Source: Marinobacter qingdaonensis (GTDB taxonomy: Bacteria; Pseudomonadota; Gammaproteobacteria; Pseudomonadales; Oleiphilaceae). From it: 64,000 nt of DNA. Shown here one piece after another: positions 45,900 through 56,642 of the stretch. The position numbers were made by a program, and so were the translations under genes. The first letter of the stretch is position 1. Every line of letters starts with the position of its first letter. Where the stretch lies: NCBI RefSeq assembly GCF_034555935.1, contig NZ_JAYDCJ010000003.1, positions 2,790,001 through 2,854,000 of the forward strand, written 5' to 3'. The notes below the pieces were generated by a model. The model saw nothing but the letters and a program-made list of their open reading frames with translations, did not search any database and had not been told where the DNA came from.

Positions 45900-46583
45900 T
45901 CAGGCGCTTGCCTCCTCCCTGAGAATGGTCAGGACCTGCTGGCGCTGGTGTTCGCCAAAGGCCTGGATCACGGCTTGCAGCTTGGCCGCGTCATCATTGA
46001 CCGCCGCGTCCGCCAACTGCCGAAAGAAGGTGGCGGTGGCATCGATTTCGTCGCGAAAATGCTCCAGGGCGACGAAATAGGTTCGGCTGATCGCCGGCCG
46101 GAAATTCTCCAGGGTTTCCTCGAGAAACGGGTTCTCAACGAGCCCATAAGCGTAACGCATCACCCCGAAACCGGCTTCGATGACGCGCTCGGCGGCATCG
46201 GGGCTGCGGGTGTTGAGGGCATCAATGACCGTCTGAAGCTCCTGAACCTGCCCCATGACGCCCTCCAGCTCCCGACCGGACCAGCGCTCGAGCACCTTGC
46301 GACCGAGCATGCACAGCAAATCGATGTAAATGTCGTACAGGCTGTTCACGCTCTCGGGGGTCAGACTCGACACCACCGCCCCCCGGCGCGGAAAAATCTC
46401 GATCAGGTGCCGGCGCTCGAGGATCAGCAGGGCCTCGCGCACGGAACCGCGACTGACATTGAGTTCACCGGCCACCTTCAGTTCCTGGATGCGCTCGCCC
46501 GGGGGCAGGTCCCGGATGATGATCCGCTGGCCAAGATGTTGGGCTATTTGTTCGGACAGACTCTCCGGGGCCTGAAACCTCAT
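45900..46583 (-). CDS. GntR-family regulator, FadR subfamily
   Basis: The 227-residue protein has a winged HTH (LPPGERIQELKVAGELNVSR, then GSVREALLILERRHLIEIF) and a C-terminal FCD-type helical ligand domain. FadR-type members sense small carboxylates such as lactate, glycolate or sugar acids; the ligand here is unknown. It is placed directly upstream of smc, an arrangement known from pseudomonads. Confidence 0.86.
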   Translation of the reverse strand: MRFQAPESLSEQIAQHLGQRIIIRDLPPGERIQELKVAGELNVSRGSVREALLILERRHLIEIFPRRGAVVSSLTPESVNSLYDIYIDLLCMLGRKVLERWSGRELEGVMGQVQELQTVIDALNTRSPDAAERVIEAGFGVMRYAYGLVENPFLEETLENFRPAISRTYFVALEHFRDEIDATATFFRQLADAAVNDDAAKLQAVIQAFGEHQRQQVLTILREEASA

Positions 46584-46868
46584 ACAGTAAGTCGCTCACT
46601 TCTTCAGACGCGATGGATATAAGCGCAGGAGTTTACCACAGGCGGGCCCCACCCCAATCCCCCACGCTGGCAATTTGACCCCGAGGCACCGGCGTCCCGG
46701 CAAGGGACTGCCGTTTTTTTGGCGCGCCCGCGCCGGGCCCGGGCCAAAACCCGGAAATCAGATCAAAAACATCTCATATCTATATGTTTTGGATATTAAT
46801 TATATTTCAGGCACGGTTCCTGCTAAGGGCAATGTAAACAAAGATCACTACCAGCAGAGTGAGCCGAC

Positions 46869-47795
46869 GTGAAAAACATACCTTCCATCGAGAGATCCAC
46901 CTCCCAGCCCCGCAAGCTTGCCGCGCTTCGTCAAGCCCAGCAGGACTGGAGCAATTCGTCGGACGTCCTCACCCGGCTGACCCGTCGGCTGTCCACCACC
47001 CTGTCCCTGGAAACCCAACTGGGCATCCTGGCGGATGAGCTCAACGACGTGGTGCCCTTCGACTCGCTCCACTACCGGCACCGGATTGCCCGTCAGGACT
47101 TCGTGTTTGCGACCGGCTTGGGCGGACAGCATCGGTCCGAGTACCGCCTCAACCTGGAAGGGGTTCACTATGGCACCCTGACCCTGAACCGGCGCCAGCG
47201 TTTTTCGGAGGAGGAATTGCAGGGGGTGGAAACCATACTGGGGGCCGCGATCTGCCCGCTGCGCAATGCCTGCCAGTACATGGCCATCGAACAGGCCGCA
47301 CTGACCGACGCCCTGACCGGCATCCCCAACAAACGGGCACTGGACGACGTACTGCTGCGAGCCAGCCAGCTGTCTGACCGCAAACACGGGGACTTTTCGC
47401 TGGTCCTGTGCGACCTGGATCATTTCAAATCGGTCAACGACACCCACGGCCACGTCGTCGGTGACCACCTACTGCAACTGGCCGCGGAATGCCTGGAGCG
47501 CTCCCTGCGCACCTCGGACAGCGTCTATCGTTTTGGTGGTGAGGAGTTTGCCGTGCTCCTGCCCCACACCGCGGACGCGGACGCCCGGGATGTGGCCGAG
47601 CGGATCCGCAAGGCAGTGGGACAGATCAGGGTGGATTGCGGCGAGGAAACCCTGTCGGTCAGCACCAGCTGCGGGGTGGCCACCCACCTTGCCGGGGAAT
47701 CTCCCGAACAGTGGTTGGCGCGCGCCGACGACGCGCTCTACCAGGCCAAACGCCAGGGCCGGAACTGCACCCGGGTGTTTGCCGCCATCAGCTGA
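46869..47795 (+). CDS. Diguanylate cyclase with N-terminal GAF-like domain
   Basis: The 308-residue protein has an N-terminal sensor region of about 130 residues with GAF-like character and a GGDEF domain with the active motif FGGEEF (about 226-231). Five residues upstream is RTSD, matching the RxxD inhibitory site, so product inhibition by cyclic di-GMP is likely. It makes c-di-GMP from two GTP. The start is a GTG with a weak Shine-Dalgarno sequence; an AT-rich promoter region precedes it. Confidence 0.87.
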   Translation: MKNIPSIERSTSQPRKLAALRQAQQDWSNSSDVLTRLTRRLSTTLSLETQLGILADELNDVVPFDSLHYRHRIARQDFVFATGLGGQHRSEYRLNLEGVHYGTLTLNRRQRFSEEELQGVETILGAAICPLRNACQYMAIEQAALTDALTGIPNKRALDDVLLRASQLSDRKHGDFSLVLCDLDHFKSVNDTHGHVVGDHLLQLAAECLERSLRTSDSVYRFGGEEFAVLLPHTADADARDVAERIRKAVGQIRVDCGEETLSVSTSCGVATHLAGESPEQWLARADDALYQAKRQGRNCTRVFAAIS

Positions 47796-47798
47796 GGG

Positions 47799-48755
47799 CT
47801 ATTTGCGCGGCGGCTTGCGCTTGCCGGCCGCCTTGGCGGGCCGGGAATCGGCAACCTGCCAGCGACTGCCACCACGCTTGGGATTGCGCCCCGGACTTTT
47901 GCGACGCTGACGATCCTGGGCCGCCTGCTCATTTGGTGTTTTCTTCGGAATTTCAACGGTGGCCAGATCCACCACCCGGCTCAGGGTGTCGACGGCCTTC
48001 TGGTCCAACTCTTCCCACTTGCCCAGGGTCAGTCGGCTGGGCAGGAAGATCGGCCCGTAGCGCACCCGCTTCAGGCGGCTGACCTTGACGCCCTGGGACT
48101 CCCACAGGCGCCGGACCTCCCGGTTCCGCCCCTCGAGCAGAGTGACGTGAAACCAGCGGTTCATGCCGCTGCCACCGGCGGGCGTGATGTCCGTAAACTT
48201 GGCCAGACCATCGTCCAGCAGCACCCCTTGCATCAGGCGCTCGATCATGGCGTCGTCGACCTCGCCGAAGACCCGCACCGCGTACTCCCGATCAATCTGA
48301 CGAGACGGATGCATCAGGCGATTGGCGAGCTCCCCATCGGTGGTGAACAACACCAGGCCGGTGGTGTTGATGTCGAGCCGGCCGATGGAGATCCAGCGGT
48401 GCTCTTTCAGCCGTGGCAGGCGGTCGAACACGGTGGGCCGGCCTTCCGGGTCTTTGCGGGTGGTGACCTCGCCCTCGGGTTTGTTGTAAATCAGGACCCG
48501 GCGTACCACTTCCGCCGCGCCGGAGACGTCCAACCGGCGCCCGTCCAGCTCAAAACGATCGTCCACGGTGGCTTTCTGGCCGGGCGCCACCGGCTGACCG
48601 TTGACCGTGAGCCGGCCGGCTTCCATCCAGCCCTCAATTTCCCGTCGCGAGCCCGCGCCCGCCCGGGCCAACAGCTTTTGAATGCGTTCGGGGCCGGCTT
48701 CGGTGACCTTGTCACCGGCAGATTTTGCGGCCGCTCTCGGGCGTTCTGAACCCAT
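47799..48755 (-). CDS. rluB: 23S rRNA pseudouridine synthase RluB
   Basis: The 318-residue protein has an N-terminal S4 RNA-binding domain (RIQKLLARAGAGSRREIEGW) and a pseudouridine synthase domain whose catalytic Asp lies in GRLDINTTGLVLFTTDG. It modifies U2605 of 23S rRNA. The basic C-terminal tail is longer than in some relatives. It is convergent with the diguanylate cyclase, ending 3 bp away. Confidence 0.92.
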   Translation of the reverse strand: MGSERPRAAAKSAGDKVTEAGPERIQKLLARAGAGSRREIEGWMEAGRLTVNGQPVAPGQKATVDDRFELDGRRLDVSGAAEVVRRVLIYNKPEGEVTTRKDPEGRPTVFDRLPRLKEHRWISIGRLDINTTGLVLFTTDGELANRLMHPSRQIDREYAVRVFGEVDDAMIERLMQGVLLDDGLAKFTDITPAGGSGMNRWFHVTLLEGRNREVRRLWESQGVKVSRLKRVRYGPIFLPSRLTLGKWEELDQKAVDTLSRVVDLATVEIPKKTPNEQAAQDRQRRKSPGRNPKRGGSRWQVADSRPAKAAGKRKPPRK

Positions 48756-48793
48756 GAATAAATCCTTTGTGACGGCGTGAAAGCACGCCGGAA

Positions 48794-49423
48794 TCAGTGA
48801 AGTGTTTGCTGATCCGATTCGTCCTCGGTGGGCGAATCGAATTCAATTTCAGCCTGCATGTTCTTCTCGATCTCCCGACCGATCTCTTCCAGGTCCCGCA
48901 CCTCGGACAGGGGCGGCAACTGATCCAGACCGGTGAGATTGAAATAGTCGAGGAACTGCTTAGTGGTCGCGTACATCGCGGGCCGGCCAGGCACGTCGCG
49001 GTGGCCCACCACCCGCACCCACTCTCGCTCAAGCAGCGTTCGAACGATATTGCTGCTTACCGTAACACCGCGGATTTCCTCGATCTCGCCGCGGGTGATG
49101 GGCTGGCGATAGGCAATCAGGGCCAGGGTTTCCAACAATGCCCGGGAGTAGCGCTGAGGTCGCTCCTCGAATAACCGGCCGACCCAGGGCGCGAACTCTT
49201 CCCGGACCTGCAGCCGATAGCCGCTGGCCACCTTTTTCAGCTCAAAGCCGCGCCCCTCACAGGCCGCTTCCAGCAGCACCATGACGTGCTCCATGACCTG
49301 TCGGGCCGGGCGCTCCTCTTCTGTGAACAGCTCCCGCAGCTGATCCAGGGACAGGGGCTTGCCAGCGGCCAGCAACGCCGCCTCAACAATGGCCTGGATC
49401 CGTAAAAGATGCTCTTCGTTCAT
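48794..49423 (-). CDS. scpB: Segregation and condensation protein B
   Basis: The 209-residue protein has the two winged-helix domains of ScpB, including RYSRALLETLALIAYRQPIT and GVTVSSNIVRTLLEREWV. ScpB dimers bind the ScpA kleisin of the SMC complex. ATG at 49423 is chosen as the family start; an in-frame ATG at 49489 would overlap the end of scpA by 26 bp. Confidence 0.91.
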   Translation of the reverse strand: MNEEHLLRIQAIVEAALLAAGKPLSLDQLRELFTEEERPARQVMEHVMVLLEAACEGRGFELKKVASGYRLQVREEFAPWVGRLFEERPQRYSRALLETLALIAYRQPITRGEIEEIRGVTVSSNIVRTLLEREWVRVVGHRDVPGRPAMYATTKQFLDYFNLTGLDQLPPLSEVRDLEEIGREIEKNMQAEIEFDSPTEDESDQQTLH

Positions 49424-49463
49424 AGTGATCAACCGTTTTCCACGTTCGCCGTCGGCGGCGCGA

Positions 49464-50297
49464 TCAGTTGGCCGCCCGGGCCCGGACATGAATCGGCCCC
49501 AGCACCTCGGCCTGCACCACCTCGATCAGTTGCTCCTTGACCAGCTCCAGCGTGGCCAGGAACGACACCACCACCCCGAGCTTGCCCTCTTCCGGGGTGA
49601 ACAGGCTTTCGAAGGTGACAAAGTGGTCGTCCCGGAGCATTGCCAGAATGGACGACATCCGCTCCCGGGTGGACAGGCGCTCCCGCTCCACCTGGTGACT
49701 GGTGAACAGGTCGGCGCGCTGCAGCACGCCCTGCAGCGCCAGCAGCATCTCGCGCATATCCACGTCTGGATGGGGCTGGGAGGATGGCAGCTTCGGCAGC
49801 GCCGCCGAGGCTTCGAAATTGTCCCGCTCCAGCCGGGGCATCTCATCGATGTCTTCGGCCGCCTGCTTGAATCGCTCGTACTGCTGCAGGCGCCGGATCA
49901 GCTCGGCCCGCGGGTCGATCTCTTCGTCATCCTCGGTCTCCTGCCGTGGCAGCAGCATCCGCGACTTGATCTCGGCCAGGGTCGCAGCCATGACCAGGTA
50001 TTCCGCAGCCAGCTCGAAGCGCATGGCTTCCACCGCCCCGATGTAATCCATGTACTGGCGGGTGATCTCGCTGACGTCAATGTCGAGGATGTTCATGTTC
50101 TGCCGGCGGATCAGGTACAGCAGCAGGTCCAGGGGCCCCTCGAAGGCTTCCAGGAACACCGCCAGCGCATCGGGCGGGATGTACAGGTCCTTGGGCAGGT
50201 CAACAACCGGCTTGCCGGACACCCGGGCCAACGGGGATGGATCCGCCTCGGCCTGCCCGGCATCTGGCTCTGTCACGCCTGCACTGTCGTCCATCAT
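49464..50297 (-). CDS. scpA: Segregation and condensation protein A (kleisin)
   Basis: The 277-residue protein has the kleisin N-terminal pattern FEGPLDLLLYLIRRQNMNIL and a C-terminal winged helix. It bridges the SMC heads. It is followed by scpB on the same strand. Confidence 0.94.
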   Translation of the reverse strand: MMDDSAGVTEPDAGQAEADPSPLARVSGKPVVDLPKDLYIPPDALAVFLEAFEGPLDLLLYLIRRQNMNILDIDVSEITRQYMDYIGAVEAMRFELAAEYLVMAATLAEIKSRMLLPRQETEDDEEIDPRAELIRRLQQYERFKQAAEDIDEMPRLERDNFEASAALPKLPSSQPHPDVDMREMLLALQGVLQRADLFTSHQVERERLSTRERMSSILAMLRDDHFVTFESLFTPEEGKLGVVVSFLATLELVKEQLIEVVQAEVLGPIHVRARAAN

Positions 50298-50348
50298 CGA
50301 CCTCCCTCAGGAATCACCGCCCGCGCCCGGCTCTGGGCCCGGACCGGT

Positions 50349-51563
50349 TCAGCGGTAATGCAGACCCATGGCGGCCCGGACTTCCTCCAGGGTATCCCGA
50401 GCGGCATCGCGGGCCTGTTCCCGGCCTTCCTGCAGGATGGAATGCACCAGGTCAGGGTTGCCTTCGTACTCGCGAGCCCGCTCATGCAGCGGACGCTGCT
50501 CTTCCACGATGGCGTCGATCAGCGGCTTCTTGCAGTCCAGACAGCCAATGCCGGCACTGCGACAGCCGTGCTGGACCCAGTCCTGGGTTTCGCTGTCGGA
50601 ATAGATCTTGTGCATCTCCCACACCGGGCACTTGTCCGGGTCGCCCGGATCGGTCCGACGCACGCGCTGGGGATCGGTCTGCATGGTGCGGATCTTCTGG
50701 GCCACACTGTCCGGCTCTTCCCGCAGGCCGATGTAGTTGTTGTAGGACTTGGACATCTTCTGGCCGTCCAGCCCCGGCATCTTGGATTCGGGCGTCAGCA
50801 GCGGCTGGGGTTCCGGCAGGATCACCTTGCCACCGCCCTCGATGTAACCGTACAGACGCTCGCGATCGCCCAGGGAGATGTTCTGCTGCTCTTTCAGCAG
50901 GGCCCGGGCGGTTTCCAGGGCATCCAGATCGCCTTCTTCCTGATACCGCTTCTTGAGGGTGCGGTAGAGCTTGGCGTTCTTCTTGCCCATCTTCACGATG
51001 GCGCCTTCCGCCTGCTCCTCAAAGCCCGGCTCGCGCCCGTACAGGTGGTTGAAGCGGCGCGCCACTTCCCGGGTAATCTCGACGTGGGAGACCTGATCGG
51101 CGCCCACCGGCACCTTACCGGCCCGGTACACCAGGATGTCGGCGCTCTGCAGCAGCGGGTAGCCGAGGAAGCCGTAGGTGGCCAGATCCTTTTCCCGCAG
51201 CTTTTCCTGCTGGTCCTTGAAGGTGGGCACCCGTTCGAGCCAGCCCAGTGGGGTGATCATCGACAACAGCAGGTGCAGTTCCGCGTGTTCCGGCACCTGG
51301 GACTGGATGAACATGGTCGAGGAGCCGGGATTGACGCCGGCCGCCAGCCAGTCGATGACCATGTCCCAGACGCTCTGCTCGATCCCGGCAGGGTTGTCGT
51401 ACTCAGTGGTCAGCGCGTGCCAGTCGGCGACGAAGAAGAAGCACTCGTATTCGTGCTGGAGTTTCACCCAGTTTTTCAGCACACCATGGTAATGACCAAG
51501 GTGCAGCTTGCCGGTCGGACGCATGCCGGACAAAACCCTTTGCTGGGAATCTACAGAACTCAA
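50349..51563 (-). CDS. trpS: Tryptophanyl-tRNA synthetase
   Basis: The 404-residue class I synthetase has the HIGH-type motif PTGKLHLGHYHG and the KMSKS motif LDGQKMSKSYNN. It charges tRNA-Trp. It is longer than the 334-residue E. coli enzyme, with an inserted Cys-rich segment (GCRSAGIGCLDCKK) near residue 320, as in long-form TrpRS. Confidence 0.95.
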   Translation of the reverse strand: MSSVDSQQRVLSGMRPTGKLHLGHYHGVLKNWVKLQHEYECFFFVADWHALTTEYDNPAGIEQSVWDMVIDWLAAGVNPGSSTMFIQSQVPEHAELHLLLSMITPLGWLERVPTFKDQQEKLREKDLATYGFLGYPLLQSADILVYRAGKVPVGADQVSHVEITREVARRFNHLYGREPGFEEQAEGAIVKMGKKNAKLYRTLKKRYQEEGDLDALETARALLKEQQNISLGDRERLYGYIEGGGKVILPEPQPLLTPESKMPGLDGQKMSKSYNNYIGLREEPDSVAQKIRTMQTDPQRVRRTDPGDPDKCPVWEMHKIYSDSETQDWVQHGCRSAGIGCLDCKKPLIDAIVEEQRPLHERAREYEGNPDLVHSILQEGREQARDAARDTLEEVRAAMGLHYR

Positions 51564-51624
51564 AGCACGAACTCCTCATCTTGAATTTAGATCGCCATCA
51601 TATGTCAGGCGACCCGGCATTATA

Positions 51625-51664
51625 AATAAAAAACCCCCGCTCTGCAGGGCAGAAACGGGGGTTT
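51625..51664 (-). terminator. Terminator of the sucCD end of the TCA operon
   Basis: The stem AAACCCCCG/CGGGGGTTT (51631-51664), with an inner TCTGC/GCAGA stem, is followed on the minus strand by TTTATTTATA after the A-side T run. It lies 17 bp past the sucD stop. Confidence 0.88.
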
Positions 51665-51681
51665 CGGGAAAGAAGCCTGAC

Positions 51682-52554
51682 TTACCAGCCAGTTACTTCC
51701 TTCAGGGCCTTGCCGATATCGGCCAGGCTGCGCACGGTTTTGACACCGGCGTCGTTCAGGGCGGCGAACTTCTCGTCCGCGGTGCCCTTACCACCAGAGA
51801 TGATGGCGCCAGCGTGACCCATACGCTTGCCCGGAGGCGCAGTAACACCAGCGATGTAGGACACCACCGGCTTGCTTACGTTCTCCTTGATGAAGGCCGC
51901 AGCCTCTTCCTCGGCAGTACCGCCGATCTCACCGATCATGACGATGGCTTCGGTCTGCGGATCGTCCTGCAGCAGCTGCAGGATGTCGATGAAGTTGGAG
52001 CCCGGAATCGGGTCACCACCGATGCCGACGCAGGTAGACTGACCGTAACCGAAGTCGGTGGTCTGCTTGACCGCTTCGTAAGTCAGGGTACCAGAGCGGG
52101 ATACGATACCCACCTTGCCCGGCTTGTGGATGTTGCCCGGCATGATGCCGATCTTGCTCTCACCCGGGGTGATCACACCCGGGCAGTTCGGGCCGATCAT
52201 CCGCACGCCTTTGCGATCGACGTACTCTTTCGCGTACAGCATGTCGATGGTCGGGATGCCTTCGGTGATGCACACGATCAGCTGGATACCAGCGTCCGCG
52301 GCTTCGATGATGGCGTCCTTACAGAACGGGGCCGGTACGTAGATCACGGTGGCTTCGGCACCGGTCTTTTCTACGGCTTCACGCACGGTGTTGAACACCG
52401 GCAGACCCAGGTGCTCAGTGCCGCCCTTACCCGGGCTTACACCACCAACCATCTTGGTGCCGTACTCAATCGCCTGCTCGGAGTGGAGGGTACCCTGAGC
52501 GCCGGTAAAGCCCTGGCAGATAACCTTGGTGTCTTTGTTGATCAGGATGCTCAT
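51682..52554 (-). CDS. sucD: Succinyl-CoA synthetase alpha subunit
   Basis: The 290-residue protein has the CoA-binding N-terminus ([20 protein letters not shown]), the [13 protein letters not shown] region, and the phosphohistidine loop [17 protein letters not shown]. With SucC it converts succinyl-CoA to succinate with formation of ATP or GTP. Its ATG overlaps the sucC stop by 1 bp (TAATG). Confidence 0.97.
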   Translation of the reverse strand: MSILINKDTKVICQGFTGAQGTLHSEQAIEYGTKMVGGVSPGKGGTEHLGLPVFNTVREAVEKTGAEATVIYVPAPFCKDAIIEAADAGIQLIVCITEGIPTIDMLYAKEYVDRKGVRMIGPNCPGVITPGESKIGIMPGNIHKPGKVGIVSRSGTLTYEAVKQTTDFGYGQSTCVGIGGDPIPGSNFIDILQLLQDDPQTEAIVMIGEIGGTAEEEAAAFIKENVSKPVVSYIAGVTAPPGKRMGHAGAIISGGKGTADEKFAALNDAGVKTVRSLADIGKALKEVTGW

Positions 52555-53720
52555 TATTTACCCCCTGCGGCTTTAACGACTTGCTCTGCGGCATCCGCCA
52601 GGCTGGTGGCGGCGATGATGTTCAGGCCACTGTCGGCGAGTACCTGGGTGCCCTTCTCGGCGTTGTTACCTTCGAGGCGAACCACGACCGGCACCTTGAC
52701 GCCGACTTCTTTCACTGCACCGATGATGCCGTCGGCGATCATGTCGCAACGCACGATGCCGCCGAAGATGTTGACCAGAACCGCGTTAACGCTGTCGTCA
52801 GACAGGATGATCTTGAACGCTTCGGATACGCGCTCTTTGGTCGCGCCGCCGCCTACGTCCAGGAAGTTGGCCGGCTGGCCGCCGGACAGCTTGATGATGT
52901 CCATGGTGCCCATGGCCAGGCCTGCACCGTTAACCATGCAGCCGATGTTGCCTTCCAGCGCCACGTAGTTCAGCTCCCACTTGGCCGCTTCGGCTTCACG
53001 GGAATCTTCCTGGGAAGGATCGTGCATCTCGTGAATTTTCTTCTGGCGATACAGGGCGTTACCGTCGACGCCTACTTTCGCGTCCAGGCAGTGCAGGTCG
53101 CCAGCCGGAGTGATCACCAGCGGGTTGATTTCCACCAGCGCCAGGTCGTTCTCTTCGAACAGTTTGGCCAGACCTACGAAGATCTTGGTGAACTGACCGA
53201 TCTGCTTGCCTTCGAGGCCCAGCTTGAACGCCAGCTCACGGCCCTGGTACGGCTGCGCGCCGACCAGCGGATCGATCTCGGCCTTCAGGATCTTCTCGGG
53301 GGTCTCTTCGGCCACCTTCTCGATCTCAACACCGCCTTCGGTGGAAGCCATGAACACGATCCGGCGGGTACCACGGTCAACAACCGCGCCCAGGTACAGC
53401 TCCTGATCGATGTCGGTCAGGGATTCAACCAGGATCTTGCTTACCGGCTGGCCATTCTCATCGGTCTGGTAAGTTACCAGGTTCTTGCCCAGCCAATGCT
53501 CGGCGAACTCGCGGATCTCGTCTTTGCTCTTGACCAGCTTTACGCCGCCGGCCTTACCACGGCCACCTGCGTGAACCTGGGCCTTAACCACCCAGCCGTC
53601 GCCGCCAATTTCATCGGCAGCTGCCACTGCTTCCTTGGGTGTATCGCAGGCGATGCCTTTGGATACGGGCAGGCCATACTCAGCGAACAGCTGCTTGCCC
53701 TGATATTCGTGCAAATTCAT
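52554..53720 (-). CDS. sucC: Succinyl-CoA synthetase beta subunit
   Basis: The 388-residue protein starts [20 protein letters not shown] and has the ATP-grasp domain with [11 protein letters not shown], and the C-terminal [20 protein letters not shown] at 53720 matches the family start; an in-frame extension to 53789 is not expected. Confidence 0.97.
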   Translation of the reverse strand: MNLHEYQGKQLFAEYGLPVSKGIACDTPKEAVAAADEIGGDGWVVKAQVHAGGRGKAGGVKLVKSKDEIREFAEHWLGKNLVTYQTDENGQPVSKILVESLTDIDQELYLGAVVDRGTRRIVFMASTEGGVEIEKVAEETPEKILKAEIDPLVGAQPYQGRELAFKLGLEGKQIGQFTKIFVGLAKLFEENDLALVEINPLVITPAGDLHCLDAKVGVDGNALYRQKKIHEMHDPSQEDSREAEAAKWELNYVALEGNIGCMVNGAGLAMGTMDIIKLSGGQPANFLDVGGGATKERVSEAFKIILSDDSVNAVLVNIFGGIVRCDMIADGIIGAVKEVGVKVPVVVRLEGNNAEKGTQVLADSGLNIIAATSLADAAEQVVKAAGGK

Positions 53721-53880
53721 AGTTAATGTCCCGCTTTTTGATGGAGGATAACCACGTACGGAAAAGAACCCGCGCAAGCCCCCGGCCATGGGGGGCTGCT
53801 GTTGCGAATTCGGCTTGGCGGGCCGGGGATCACCTCAGCCCGCGCTGAGCGCAACGGGAAGCCAGCCGTTTTATGGCAGT

Positions 53881-53902
53881 GAGGCGCCGTCATTGGCGCC
53901 TC
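53881..53902 (-). other. Intercistronic hairpin between lpd and sucC
   Basis: A perfect 8-bp inverted repeat GAGGCGCC-N6-GGCGCCTC lies in the 198-bp gap between sucC and lpd. There is no clear T-run on the minus strand. It may be an mRNA processing or stability element within the TCA operon. Confidence 0.5.
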
Positions 53903-53918
53903 TGCTTCCGGGATTGCG

Positions 53919-56617
<2,699 letters not shown>

Positions 56618-56642
56618 TACGGATCCTTAGTTCGGTAGCTCG

